The notes under the pieces were generated by a model. That model was not told the origin of the DNA. It did not search any database and saw only the letters and a program-made list of their open reading frames with translations. DNA of 64,000 nt from Chlorobiaceae bacterium (GTDB taxonomy: Bacteria; Bacteroidota; Chlorobiia; Chlorobiales; Chlorobiaceae), in the NCBI GenBank assembly GCA_013335115.1, contig JAAXWQ010000009.1, positions 1-64,000 of the forward strand. The letters run 5' to 3'. Numbering within the stretch: the stretch's first letter is position 1; each line of letters starts with the position of its first letter. Positions 37,319 through 46,613 of this stretch are shown here, in pieces. The translations under genes were made by a program, and so were the position numbers.

Positions 37319-40078
37319 TCAAAGTTTACGTTTTTTCTCGACGATCTTGTAGGCCTCGACGATATCGCCGACCTTGATGTCGTCATATCCCCTGATGCTC
37401 AAGCCGCACTCGTAGCCGGCATCAACCTCCTTGACGTCGTCCCTGAAACGTTTGAGCGAATCGAGCTGGCCGTCAAAGATCTGCACGCCGTCTCGCAGCA
37501 GGCGGATCTTCGAGTCACGGAAGACCTTGCCGTCGAGCACGTAGCAGCCACCGACGTTACCGACCTTCGGCACCCTGAAGACCTGGCGGATCTCGATCGA
37601 ACCGAGGCTCTCCTCGTGCAGCTCGGGCGAGAGCATGCCCTCGAGGGCCTTCTCGACATCCTCGAGCACATGGTAGATGACGCTGTAGAAGCGGACATCG
37701 AGGTCCTCCTTCTCGGCCAGCTTCTTGGCGTTGACGTTCGGCCTGACCCTGAAGCCGATGATGATGGCGTCCGAAGCCGCGGCGAGCAGCACGTCGGTCT
37801 CGGTGATCTGGCCCACGCCCTGGTGGATGATCTGCACCTTCACCTCTTCGTTCTGGATCTTCATGAGGCCGTCGGCAAGCGCCTGGATGGAACCGTCGGT
37901 ATCAGCCTTAATGATGACGTCGAGCTCCTTCTTGAGCCCCTCCTTGATCTGGCGGGCAATGCTGTCGAGCTTGACGCGGGTGCTGCGGCGGAACTCGTGC
38001 TCACGCCTGATCACCTGACGCTTCTGCGCGACGTCGCGGGCCTCGCGATCAGTGGCCATCACCGTCAGCGCGTCACCGGACTGCGGCAGGTCCTCGAAAC
38101 CGAGCACCCTGACCGGGCGCGACGGACCGGCCTCGGGAATCCTCTTGCCGCGCTCGTCCATGAGTGCCCTGACCTTGCCCATCGTGTTGCCGGCCACGAA
38201 CGGGTCGCCAACCTTCAGGAAGCCACGCTGCACCAGCACGGTCGACACGACACCCTTGCCCTTGTCGAGCTCGGATTCCACGATGATGCCGCTTGCCGGG
38301 ACATCCCTGGAGAAGTTGCCCTTGAGCTCGCGGATTTCAGCCTCGGTCAGCACCTTGTCCATCAACTCCTTGATGTTCAGCCCCTTCTTGGCCGAGATCT
38401 CCTGGCACTGGTACTCGCCACCCCAATCCTCGACCAGTACGCCTGCTTCGGAAAGCTGCGTCTTGATCTTCTCGGGGTTGGCCTCGGGCTTGTCGATCTT
38501 GTTCAGCGCCACGACGATCGGCACACCGGCCGCCTTGGCATGGTTGATCGCCTCGATGGTCTGGGGCATGACGCTGTCGTCGGCTGCAACCACAAGGATG
38601 ACGATATCGGTCACCTGGGCGCCGCGGGCACGCATGGCCGTAAAGGCCTCGTGGCCTGGAGTATCGAGGAAGGTGATGTGGCGGTCGCCGTCAACGTTCA
38701 CCTCGTAGGCACCGATATGCTGGGTGATACCGCCCGATTCGCCAGCGACGACGTTGCTTCGCCTGATATAGTCGAGCAGCGAGGTCTTGCCATGGTCGAC
38801 GTGGCCCATGATGGTCACGACCGGGGGACGGATCTGCAGGTCCTCGGGGTTGTCGACCAGCTCCACGACCGAAGTGGCCTCGATTTCCGAGATGAACTCG
38901 GCCTCGAAACCGAACTCGAGCGTGATCAGCTCGATGGTCTCCTTGTCAAGCCTCTGGTTGATCGTGACGAACTTGCCGAGGGAGAAGCACTTCTGGATGA
39001 TCTCCTTGGCCGTGACGCTCATCAGTTCGGCTAGCTCGTGGGGCGACGCGTATTCGGTCACGCGGACGATCGAACGATCGGCCTCGCGGATCGCCTCGGC
39101 CTCCTCGTACTCGCGCTCACGCTCCATGCGGCGCATCTTGCGGAACTTCTGGCGCGAAGTCGAGCTGCCGCTGTCGTCCATGCCGCTGATGGTATTCTTG
39201 ATGTTCTGCGAGATCACCTTGTCGTCGACCTCTGGCTTTTTCTTCTTCTTGCCCTTCTTCTTCTTGCCCGACAGGTCTTCGGTAGTCGTCGTCGTCTCGC
39301 CGGTGCCTGCCGGCTTCGGCGCGCGCTTCTTTGCCTCTTCACCCTCTTCGGTAGTCGGGGCGGCGCCTTTGCCTTCGAACTCGTCCTTGAGTTCGTCGGC
39401 CTTCTCCCTGAAGTTCTTCTTGCGGGCCTTCTTCTTGCGGTCGGCCTCGCTGAGGACGTCGATGGTGCCGAGCACCGTCAGGCCGCCGATCTTCTGCGGA
39501 GCAGCGTAGGTATTCATCGAATCGGGCAGGGTCTGCACCAGGGGGCCAGAAGTCTCGGGCTCGATGCTGGGCACGGCCTCAGCCTCGACCTTGACAGGTA
39601 CGGGTTCGGCGGCAACCACTTCAGGCTCAGGCTGTACAACCTCGAGCAGGACGGGAGCCGGTTCCGGGAACACGGGAGCAGGCTCCGCTTCCACGAAGAC
39701 CGGCTCAGGAACAACAGGCCTGAACACCTCGACGGGAGCCTCCCGCTTGGCTTCGGCAGCATGGGGTACCACGACGCTGCTGCTCAGTGTCTCCTGGAGA
39801 TGCTGCTCCTTCTCATACGCCTTCCTCGACTGCTCTTCGAGCCTGGTCAGGCGCTTCTGTTTTTCCGCCCTGATCTTCCGGGTCTCGTCGACCTGTTTCT
39901 TCTCCTGGCTGAAATGACCAAAAATCTGGTCGCGTACATCTTCTTCCACCATGGAGGAGGTGGAAGCTACCTTACCCCCTTCCTGCTTGACGAAATGCAG
40001 GACTTCCTGAGGGCTGACCTGCAGCTCCCTGGCTATATCACTGATCCGGAACCTAATCTGCTTTTCCTCTATGGCCAT
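37319..40078 (-). CDS. infB: translation initiation factor IF-2
   Basis: The GTPase that brings initiator tRNA to the ribosome. The 919 residues have a long, repetitive N-terminal region rich in Pro, Glu, Val and Lys (about 1-330), including an IF2N-like SDIARELQVSPQEVLHFVK at the start. The GTPase core has G1 GHVDHGKTSLLD (about 428-439), G3 FLDTPGHEAFTAMRARG and G4 ALNKIDKPEA. C-terminal domains include GFRVRPNVNAKKLAEKED and the C2 domain near GSIEIRQVFRVPKVG. It lies between nusA and rbfA. Confidence 0.97.
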   Translation of the reverse strand: MAIEEKQIRFRISDIARELQVSPQEVLHFVKQEGGKVASTSSMVEEDVRDQIFGHFSQEKKQVDETRKIRAEKQKRLTRLEEQSRKAYEKEQHLQETLSSSVVVPHAAEAKREAPVEVFRPVVPEPVFVEAEPAPVFPEPAPVLLEVVQPEPEVVAAEPVPVKVEAEAVPSIEPETSGPLVQTLPDSMNTYAAPQKIGGLTVLGTIDVLSEADRKKKARKKNFREKADELKDEFEGKGAAPTTEEGEEAKKRAPKPAGTGETTTTTEDLSGKKKKGKKKKKPEVDDKVISQNIKNTISGMDDSGSSTSRQKFRKMRRMEREREYEEAEAIREADRSIVRVTEYASPHELAELMSVTAKEIIQKCFSLGKFVTINQRLDKETIELITLEFGFEAEFISEIEATSVVELVDNPEDLQIRPPVVTIMGHVDHGKTSLLDYIRRSNVVAGESGGITQHIGAYEVNVDGDRHITFLDTPGHEAFTAMRARGAQVTDIVILVVAADDSVMPQTIEAINHAKAAGVPIVVALNKIDKPEANPEKIKTQLSEAGVLVEDWGGEYQCQEISAKKGLNIKELMDKVLTEAEIRELKGNFSRDVPASGIIVESELDKGKGVVSTVLVQRGFLKVGDPFVAGNTMGKVRALMDERGKRIPEAGPSRPVRVLGFEDLPQSGDALTVMATDREARDVAQKRQVIRREHEFRRSTRVKLDSIARQIKEGLKKELDVIIKADTDGSIQALADGLMKIQNEEVKVQIIHQGVGQITETDVLLAAASDAIIIGFRVRPNVNAKKLAEKEDLDVRFYSVIYHVLEDVEKALEGMLSPELHEESLGSIEIRQVFRVPKVGNVGGCYVLDGKVFRDSKIRLLRDGVQIFDGQLDSLKRFRDDVKEVDAGYECGLSIRGYDDIKVGDIVEAYKIVEKKRKL

Positions 40079-40110
40079 TACCTTCTCCCTGGATGGTTGT
40101 ATCCTGTAAT

Positions 40111-41658
40111 TCAGTTTGATTCTTCGTCCCTGACGTCCGTCGAGAACAGCCCCTCACCCGAAAGCAGGGCTGCGAGGTCCTCGTCGTTGAACTGCTCGCG
40201 GACGGTCCTGTAGATCGTCTCGGCGATCTTCTTCCAGTAGCGCTTCTCCTCGTCGGAAACCCTGCGCTCTTTCGGCTTCATCGGCTTGCGGCCCGGTCCC
40301 GAGTTGAACACGAAGAGCTCTTCGGTCTTCTGCGTTCCCACCAGCGCCTCCTCGATTTCCTCGATGCCTGCCGTCAGGATCTTCTTGGCCGTATCGAGTC
40401 CGCCGTCGAGCAACTGGTAGATCATGTCGTCGCCGAACTCCTCACGGAACTCGATGATGTCGATGTCGTTCGGGTCCTCGAGCGACTTGTCGATCACGTC
40501 GCGGTACACGTCGATCTCGTAACCGGTCAGCTTTTCGGCGAGATGGATGTTGTTGCCGTTCTTGCCGATCGCGTACTTGATCTGGTCGGGCTTCAGCATG
40601 ACCCGAGCCTTGCGGGTCTTCATGTCCGCATGGACCGTCAGCGGGTCGATCTTGGCCGGCTGCAGCGCGCGGGCAATGAAGATCGCCGGCTCGTCGGTGT
40701 AGGAGATGACGTCGATATTCTCGTTGTTCAGCTCCTTGACGATGCTCTGGATGCGCTTGCCGCGGTAACCGACGGTGGCGCCGACCGGGTCGATCCTCGA
40801 ACTGGTCGACTCCACGGCCACCTTGGCGCGCTCGCCCGGGACGCGGGCGATACCCTTGATAACGATCAGGCCGTCCAGGATTTCGGGGACTTCGCTTTCG
40901 AACAGCTTGTAGAGGAAGCGGTCGTCGACACGGGAGACGATGACCTTCATGCCGCCGTCCGGCTTCTCACGCTCGAGTACGGAGCCGTCGTCGTTGCGGA
41001 CCTTGACCTTCTCCCGCTCGATGCGCTTGACATAGAGCTTCATCCTCGGCGTGCGGCGCGGGTTGTCCTTCTTCATCATCTCGGCCTTCGGCAGCACCAG
41101 CTCGACGCGATGGTCCTTCGAGGTGTTGTAGGTGAAGATCACCTCGTTCGGGCGGACCTGGTAGACCTCACCGGCGACCACTTCGCCAACCTTCTCAAGG
41201 CAGTCTTCGTACACCACGAGCCGCTCGAGGTCGCGCACCTTCTTCTGCACCGACTGCTTGATGATCTGGATCGATTTCCTGGTCAGGAAGTCGTCCAGCT
41301 TGATCGGCCCCTCTTCGTAATAGTCGCCAATTTCAAGTGAATCGTCGATCTTGCGGACTTCGTCGATGCTTATCTCGATGGTCGGAAGGTCGACCTCCGC
41401 CACGATCTTCTTCAGGAGGTAGACCTCGAAGTCCCCGCGCTCGGGGTTGATGAAGATGTTCGCCTCCACCTCGGGATCGTAATCCTTCCGAAGCTGTTTC
41501 TGGATGATCTCCTTGAGCAGGTCAGCGATATCCATCTTCACCGCCGCGCTCTCGGAACGCTTGTCCAGAAAAATCTTCGACTGCTCGATCTCTCCGAAAG
41601 CACTGGCAATCGCCGCTTTCTGATCATGAGTTTCGCCTTTCACTTGCTTTCTTGGCAT
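40111..41658 (-). CDS. nusA: transcription elongation/termination factor NusA
   Basis: Controls RNA polymerase pausing, termination and antitermination. The 515 residues contain the N-terminal polymerase-binding domain (about 1-170), the S1 domain near VGEVVAGEVYQVRPNEVIF, and two KH domains with ARVPGERAKVAVESTSSRID, GATVGYRGKRIQSIVKELN and KYAIGKNGNNIHLAEKLTGY. No full acidic repeat region follows, as usual outside Proteobacteria. The acidic insertion DDSLEIGDYYEEGPIKLDD in the N domain is notable. It lies between rimP and infB. Confidence 0.96.
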   Translation of the reverse strand: MPRKQVKGETHDQKAAIASAFGEIEQSKIFLDKRSESAAVKMDIADLLKEIIQKQLRKDYDPEVEANIFINPERGDFEVYLLKKIVAEVDLPTIEISIDEVRKIDDSLEIGDYYEEGPIKLDDFLTRKSIQIIKQSVQKKVRDLERLVVYEDCLEKVGEVVAGEVYQVRPNEVIFTYNTSKDHRVELVLPKAEMMKKDNPRRTPRMKLYVKRIEREKVKVRNDDGSVLEREKPDGGMKVIVSRVDDRFLYKLFESEVPEILDGLIVIKGIARVPGERAKVAVESTSSRIDPVGATVGYRGKRIQSIVKELNNENIDVISYTDEPAIFIARALQPAKIDPLTVHADMKTRKARVMLKPDQIKYAIGKNGNNIHLAEKLTGYEIDVYRDVIDKSLEDPNDIDIIEFREEFGDDMIYQLLDGGLDTAKKILTAGIEEIEEALVGTQKTEELFVFNSGPGRKPMKPKERRVSDEEKRYWKKIAETIYRTVREQFNDEDLAALLSGEGLFSTDVRDEESN

Positions 41659-41724
41659 CGCTGTGTGATCCTGGTTTTATAAAAATAGTCTTGAGCCGGT
41701 ATGGCTGAATCCACGAAACCGTAG

Positions 41725-42237
41725 TTAAAATTCTATCTCCACCATCGCCTTGACGACATCAGCAAGGCGCAGGGTAACCGGCGGAACCGCCGCCACCTTC
41801 TTTTTCTTTGCCGACACCAGCGGTTCGATCACGATGGACGGATCATCCGCATCGATCGAGGCACCGACCAGCCTGCCGGTCAGCTCCTGCTTCTCCTCCT
41901 CGGCGTCAAGGTACACGACCCTGAGCAGCCTGCCGACATGCCGCAGGTACTGCCTGTCGACCCTGACCGGCTCGCCGAGTCCAGGCGAAGAGACCGTCAG
42001 GTCGAATTCCCCGTCGGCCAGCGGCGCGAACTCCTCTTCGTTCTCGAGACGCTCGCGGATGTTCCGGCTCAGCTTCGCGCAGATATCGATACTGACTCCA
42101 CGGTCGGTATCGACCGTCAGCTCGATCTTCCTGCCGCCGCCCCGTATCGCAGCCTCGACCAGGTAGATGTCCTGGCCTTTCAAGACCGACACCTCGGCAA
42201 TCACCTCATCGATCACCATTCTTATCTTCTCGTCCAT
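41725..42237 (-). CDS. rimP: ribosome maturation factor RimP
   Basis: Assists 30S assembly. The 170 residues show IYLVEAAIRGGGRKIELTVD, DRGVSIDICAKLSRNIRERL and the family signature FDLTVSSPGLGEPVRVDRQY, then the SH3-like C-terminal domain (LLRVVYLDAEEEKQELTGRL). It is slightly longer than the usual ~150 because of an insertion near SAKKKKVAAVPP. It is the first gene of the rimP-nusA-infB cluster; a terminator separates it from the genes upstream. Confidence 0.93.
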   Translation of the reverse strand: MDEKIRMVIDEVIAEVSVLKGQDIYLVEAAIRGGGRKIELTVDTDRGVSIDICAKLSRNIRERLENEEEFAPLADGEFDLTVSSPGLGEPVRVDRQYLRHVGRLLRVVYLDAEEEKQELTGRLVGASIDADDPSIVIEPLVSAKKKKVAAVPPVTLRLADVVKAMVEIEF

Positions 42238-42268
42238 TCCTGCACGTCGCTGTCATGTTGCCAAAAAC

Positions 42269-42291
42269 AAAAAAAAGCGGGGAGTCCCCAC
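42269..42291 (-). terminator. intrinsic terminator upstream of rimP
   Basis: On the minus strand GTGGGGA/TCCCCGC forms a compact stem (42277-42291) with a tight loop, followed directly by eight T residues. It should end the transcript carrying hisS, the glutaredoxin gene and the small membrane protein gene before rimP begins. Confidence 0.8.
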
Positions 42292-42372
42292 TTTCAGAAA
42301 ACCGTCAAAAACAAGTTCAGAGCTCCGGTCTGCGGTTAATGTACAAAAAAACCGCACACAAGCCAAAAGGAT

Positions 42373-42588
42373 TCATGACCCGCGGGCGTCGTCCCTGATA
42401 TGGCTTTCGATTACCTCGTACTCGGCGTCCACGGCTCCCGGGGAGTCCTGCCTCACCGGCGGCGAAGGACGCCGGCCGGCCGGGGAGATGAACCACCGGA
42501 TTCCGGACACCCTGAGGATCAGCCTCGCGGCCGTCCTCACGACGAGGTACACGATCAGGATGAGAAGAAAAAACCGGATGAAGATCAT
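42373..42588 (-). CDS. small membrane protein (DUF4834-like)
   Basis: A 71-residue protein starting at ATG 42588. Residues ~3-20 are one membrane helix (IRFFLLILIVYLVVRTAA), followed by a basic segment (RLILRVSGIRWFISPAGRRP) and a short acidic tail ending IRDDARGS. The hydrophobic start and proline-containing tail are reminiscent of DUF4834 proteins of the Bacteroidetes/Chlorobi group. The start could lie up to 15 codons earlier (42633). Function is unknown. It is the last gene before the terminator. Confidence 0.6.
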   Translation of the reverse strand: MIFIRFFLLILIVYLVVRTAARLILRVSGIRWFISPAGRRPSPPVRQDSPGAVDAEYEVIESHIRDDARGS

Positions 42589-42673
42589 GTTCAAGAAGTG
42601 GAATTCCAGGCCGGTTGGTCGGCCTGCGTGCATGAAACAACGAAACCCTGGAGGCTATCGTTCCCGGGGAGCT

Positions 42674-42913
42674 TCAGCTTTTCGAGAGGAGCTGCAGGAG
42701 CTTCTTTTCGTGGATTTTGTACCTGAAAGCCTTGACCCCGTCAATGCAGAGCACCGGAATCTCGGTGCCGTAGCGCTCGACCAGTACGGGATCCCCGGAG
42801 ATGTCGACCATTTCGAGTTCGAAGTCGACGGTCTTGCGGACCCTGTCGAGAACCTCCTTGGCATCACCGCACAGGCAGCATTGCGGCGCGCCGTAAAGCG
42901 TCAGTCTGCGCAT
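42674..42913 (-). CDS. glutaredoxin family protein
   Basis: A 79-residue thioredoxin-fold protein. The active site is near the N terminus, LYGAPQCCLCGDAKEVLD, with a CCLC motif (Cys12, Cys13, Cys15) instead of the usual CPYC. The cis-Pro loop is GTEIPVLCIDG and the fold ends with a short helix. The length and DUF836-like form suggest a small dithiol redox protein; partner unknown. It starts 12 bp after hisS. Confidence 0.85.
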   Translation of the reverse strand: MRRLTLYGAPQCCLCGDAKEVLDRVRKTVDFELEMVDISGDPVLVERYGTEIPVLCIDGVKAFRYKIHEKKLLQLLSKS

Positions 42914-42925
42914 AGCCCGCTCCCG

Positions 42926-44203
42926 TCAGATTTTCGAGGATTCGAGCAGCACCCCAGGGATCGCGTCGAGCGCCAACGTGACCTGTTCGGAGGTCCGGAG
43001 GTTCTTGAGCGTGAAGTTCCCCGAAGCGACCTCTTCCTGGCCGACGAACAGGGCGAACCCGGCGAGCAGCCGGTTGGCCTCGCGCATCTGGGCCTTCATG
43101 CTGCGCCCGGCCAGGTCGACCTCGGTCGTGACGCCTGCCCGGCGGAATCGGTCGGCGATGCGCAGGGCATGCTCCTCGAGGGCTGCATCCTGCAGCACGA
43201 CGAACACCTGCGGGCCACGGGGCGAGAGCGCCGCAAAAAGCCCCTGCTTCTCCATGGCGATGATCAGGCGCTCCATGCCGACGGCGAAGCCGACCGCGGG
43301 AACCTCCATGCCGCCACCAAGCTCCCTGGAAAGGGCGTCGTAGCGGCCACCTCCTCCGAGAGCGTCCTGGGCGCCAAGTTCGGAACTGACCACCTCGAAC
43401 GCCGTGTGGCCGTAATAGTCGAGCCCCCTGACGAGCAGGTGGTCGACCTCGTAGGCAATATCGCGGTCGGCCAGGTAGCCGAGTATCCGGTCGAACTCCG
43501 CACGCCCTTCGGGCTTGATGCAGTCCAACAGCTTCGGCGCGCCGGCGACGATCTCCCGGACTGCGGGGTTCTTCGAATCGAGGATGCGCAGGGGGTTCTT
43601 TTCGAACCTCTCCCGTGAAGCCTCGTCGAGCTCGCCGCGATACGGTTCGAGGTAACGTCGCAGCTCCTCACGGTACCAGTCCCGATCCTCGAGGTCGCCG
43701 AGCGAGTTGATGCGCAGCTTCAGGCCTCGCAACCCGAGCGTATCGAACACCTGCATCATGAGCGAAATCGCCTCCACGACCGCCGCCGGTGACGAGACCC
43801 CGAGCAGCTCGGCGCCGAACTGGGTAAACTGACGCTGGCGGCCCGCCTGTGGTCGCTCCTTGCGGAACAGGTCGGCTATATAGTAAAGCTTGTGCACCGG
43901 CACCCCGCCGCCCGGATACTTCTGCAGGAACGCACGCATCACGCCGGCCGTCATCTCGGGCCTGAGGGTGATGGAACGCCCCGATGGATCAGGCAGGAAG
44001 GAGAACATCTCCTTGCCCACGATATCGGTCGTCGAACCGATGCCCCTCTGGAAAAGTTCGGTGTACTCGAACACGGGTGTGCGGACCTCGCTGAAACCGT
44101 ACAGTTCCGTCACCGAGCGGACGGCAGCCTCGATGTAATGCCACCTGACGATCTCTTCGGGAAAAATGTCCTTCGCGCCCTTGACTGCCTGGAATTGCGC
44201 CAT
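42926..44203 (-). CDS. hisS: histidyl-tRNA synthetase
   Basis: Charges tRNA-His. The 425 residues show the class II motifs: motif 1 near [20 protein letters not shown], motif 2 as [20 protein letters not shown], and histidine-specific [17 protein letters not shown] and [15 protein letters not shown] with motif 3 [10 protein letters not shown] (about 300-310). The C-terminal anticodon-binding domain follows ([20 protein letters not shown]). Length is standard. It is 25 bp after the PTS IIA gene. Confidence 0.97.
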   Translation of the reverse strand: MAQFQAVKGAKDIFPEEIVRWHYIEAAVRSVTELYGFSEVRTPVFEYTELFQRGIGSTTDIVGKEMFSFLPDPSGRSITLRPEMTAGVMRAFLQKYPGGGVPVHKLYYIADLFRKERPQAGRQRQFTQFGAELLGVSSPAAVVEAISLMMQVFDTLGLRGLKLRINSLGDLEDRDWYREELRRYLEPYRGELDEASRERFEKNPLRILDSKNPAVREIVAGAPKLLDCIKPEGRAEFDRILGYLADRDIAYEVDHLLVRGLDYYGHTAFEVVSSELGAQDALGGGGRYDALSRELGGGMEVPAVGFAVGMERLIIAMEKQGLFAALSPRGPQVFVVLQDAALEEHALRIADRFRRAGVTTEVDLAGRSMKAQMREANRLLAGFALFVGQEEVASGNFTLKNLRTSEQVTLALDAIPGVLLESSKI

Positions 44204-44228
44204 AGTTCTGCCTCGACCTTACTGGTAT

Positions 44229-44699
44229 TTATATTTGGGGCAAATCCTTCTCCTCATCCCGCATCAGCTCAAGGACCTCGAGCGTCGTCGAGGCCTGCAG
44301 GATCTTCTGCCGAACCTCATCCCTGCCGGCAATCCGCGTGATGCGGCCCAGCAGCTTCAGGTGTTCGGCCAGCATGGAGTCCGGGGTTGCGAGCAGGAAC
44401 ACGAGCCGCACCGGCTGGCCGTCGATCGAATCGAACTCGATCTCATCCCGCAAGGTAGCCATCGCGACCACAGGGCTGGTGACCGCCGCGGTCTTGGCAT
44501 GAGGAAGGCCGATGTTCTTGCCGATGCCGGTCGACATCTCCCGCTCCCGCTTCCAGACATCCTCGCTGAGCCTCGCCGGGTCGGTCACCAGCGCACTGCC
44601 CGCAACCAGGGCGAGCATCCGCTCGATCACCTGGCTTTTGGTCTCCGCCTCAAGGTCCAGGGCGACATACTTTTCCGAAAGAAGGGCTTCGAGTTTCAT
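44229..44699 (-). CDS. PTS IIA (PtsN/fructose-type) domain protein
   Basis: A 156-residue phosphocarrier domain of the mannitol/fructose-nitrogen IIA type. The phosphorylated histidine lies in GIGKNIGLPHAKTAAV (about His67), followed by RLVFLLATPDSMLAEHLKLL. No PTS sugar permease, EI or HPr gene is in the window, so a regulatory PtsN-like role is more likely than sugar uptake. It sits between cdsA and hisS on the minus strand. Confidence 0.87.
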   Translation of the reverse strand: MKLEALLSEKYVALDLEAETKSQVIERMLALVAGSALVTDPARLSEDVWKREREMSTGIGKNIGLPHAKTAAVTSPVVAMATLRDEIEFDSIDGQPVRLVFLLATPDSMLAEHLKLLGRITRIAGRDEVRQKILQASTTLEVLELMRDEEKDLPQI

Positions 44700-44794
44700 G
44701 GCGGTAATAAACTTGCCGCGAGGCCGCGAATTGAGGAACTTCGAAAAACGTGGTCGTAATATAAGAAAAACCGTAACGCGTCACGAACCCCGTG

Positions 44795-45628
44795 TCACCT
44801 GAAAAAGAAGTACAGCAGCGGAGCGATGAACATGACCGTATCGAAGCGGTCGAGCACGCCGCCATGCCCGGGAATCACGCCCGAAGAGTCCTTGACGCCG
44901 GCGTCCCGCTTGAACATCGACTCCATCAGGTCCCCGGCCGGGCTGACCACGCCCACCAGGAGGCCGATCAGCGGCGCCTGGCCGTCCGGGAACCCCGGGA
45001 CGTAGCGCGAACAGAGCCATGCGACCGCAAAACTGCCGATAATGCCGAAGAAATAGCCCTCCCAGCTCTTCTTGGGGCTCAGCCTCGGGAAAAGCTTCCT
45101 GCCGATGAACTTCCCGCCGAACCGGCTCCCTCCGAAATAGGCAAAGATGTCCGCCCCCCAGACGCAAACGAAAAGCAGCAGGACCAAAGAGGCGCCAACG
45201 GCAAACCCGGGGCTGCCGGGAACGGCCCCCGTAAGGCGTAGCCTGAGCAGGGCGCCGAACGAGAGGTTGACGTAAACCAGCCCCACGAGCGTCGAGCCGA
45301 TGTTCAGGAACTGGGACCCCTGCTGCCGCCACAATTCGACCACATAGAGCAGCATCACCACGGCGAGCATGGCTTCCCAGTAATCAATGAAGCGGAAATA
45401 GAAATTCACCTGGAGGAAGGCAGTCATCGGCAGGAGCAGCAGCAGCGTCGGGGGATGCGCGCGATGGGCTGCCAGGCTCCGGAACTCGTAGGTCGCCATG
45501 AGGCTGAGCACGAGCACCAACCCGAGGAAGAAGAGCCCCCCCTTCATATTGATCCAGAGCAGAAGCGGGATGCCCACCAGGGCCACGGCCACCCGCTGGA
45601 ACAGGTTGTTGTGCACTAATGATGACAT
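44795..45628 (-). CDS. cdsA: phosphatidate cytidylyltransferase
   Basis: Makes CDP-diacylglycerol, the precursor of anionic and zwitterionic phospholipids. The 277 residues form about seven or eight membrane helices. The C-terminal signature is clear: GADIFAYFGGSRFGGKFIGR, SPKKSWEG and SPAGDLMESMFKRDAGVKDS...GHGGVLDRFDT. It follows the CPBP gene by 13 bp. Confidence 0.95.
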   Translation of the reverse strand: MSSLVHNNLFQRVAVALVGIPLLLWINMKGGLFFLGLVLVLSLMATYEFRSLAAHRAHPPTLLLLLPMTAFLQVNFYFRFIDYWEAMLAVVMLLYVVELWRQQGSQFLNIGSTLVGLVYVNLSFGALLRLRLTGAVPGSPGFAVGASLVLLLFVCVWGADIFAYFGGSRFGGKFIGRKLFPRLSPKKSWEGYFFGIIGSFAVAWLCSRYVPGFPDGQAPLIGLLVGVVSPAGDLMESMFKRDAGVKDSSGVIPGHGGVLDRFDTVMFIAPLLYFFFR

Positions 45629-45641
45629 GGAGGTATGCCGG

Positions 45642-46589
45642 TCAGACGTTGATATCGGATGTTACGGATGCCGCTGGTTCATGAAAACGACGGATCAGCA
45701 CGAAAAAGAGTGCAAGGCAAACCAGCACGAGCGCCCACCACTGCCACGTCGAGATGATGCCCTGGCGCTCTCCGGCAAAAGAGATGCCGTAAGCCCACGC
45801 CTCCCCCTTGAGGAAGAGCAGTGCCGCGAGATTGTTCGTCCCGTGGGCGATGGCAGGAACGGCAAGGTTGCCCGATTTCTGGTAAATATAGCCAATATAC
45901 CAGCCAAGCAAAGTAAGCGGGACGATATTCGACGGCGCCATATGGAACAGGGCGAACACCAACCCCGTCACCAGCACCCCCCTGGCCGGCGAAAGGCTCA
46001 CCGAAAAGCTTTTCTGGACGTAACCGCGGAAGAACAGCTCCTCGCAGATGGCGGGCGTCACGACCAGCACGACGGCCACGCCGAGCAACCCGGCGAAGGA
46101 GTCGCCCGCCGCGATCTTCCTGATGAACAGCTCCAGCCGCACCTGGTCGCGAAGCATTGCCCGGCCGGCCTCACCGAGGTACGGCAGCCCGAGGTTCTGC
46201 ACCTCGGTGACCGAATACATCAGCGGCTGGAGGAGCAGCATCCCGACCGATGCTGCCACGATGGAGCGGAACCCGGGCCTGGGCCCGATGCCCAGCCATG
46301 AGAGGTTCCCCTTATCGAAAGGCGACCGGGTGGCAGAGTGGCGCCAGGCCAGGAGGAGCGCCGGAACCCCCAGTGCAAGCACCTGCCCGGCAACCTGGGC
46401 GATTTTCAGCCGCGACATCACCTCCGGATCGAGCGACCTGAGCTCCGGGTCGATCCCGCGCCACCCGGTCGCCAGCAGCGTCAGTAGCGCACCGGCAAGC
46501 GGATAGAGCACCAGCACGCCAAGCAGGACCAATGCGGTAAACAGGATACCCGGGCGACGGGCATCCGGTGGTTCAGCAGGGGAAATCAT
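45642..46589 (-). CDS. CPBP family intramembrane metalloprotease
   Basis: A 315-residue membrane protein of the CAAX-protease/Abi (CPBP, Rce1-like) family. The catalytic motifs are in order: EELFFRGYVQ (Glu-Glu with Arg, about 188-197), FALFHMAPSN (His about 224) and AHGTNNLAALL (His and Asn, about 260). About eight hydrophobic helices surround them. Substrate is unknown; members process membrane peptides or prenylated proteins. It lies between zwf and cdsA with short gaps. Confidence 0.88.
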   Translation of the reverse strand: MISPAEPPDARRPGILFTALVLLGVLVLYPLAGALLTLLATGWRGIDPELRSLDPEVMSRLKIAQVAGQVLALGVPALLLAWRHSATRSPFDKGNLSWLGIGPRPGFRSIVAASVGMLLLQPLMYSVTEVQNLGLPYLGEAGRAMLRDQVRLELFIRKIAAGDSFAGLLGVAVVLVVTPAICEELFFRGYVQKSFSVSLSPARGVLVTGLVFALFHMAPSNIVPLTLLGWYIGYIYQKSGNLAVPAIAHGTNNLAALLFLKGEAWAYGISFAGERQGIISTWQWWALVLVCLALFFVLIRRFHEPAASVTSDINV

Positions 46590-46613
46590 AAGCCTCCATT
46601 GATATGAACCTTG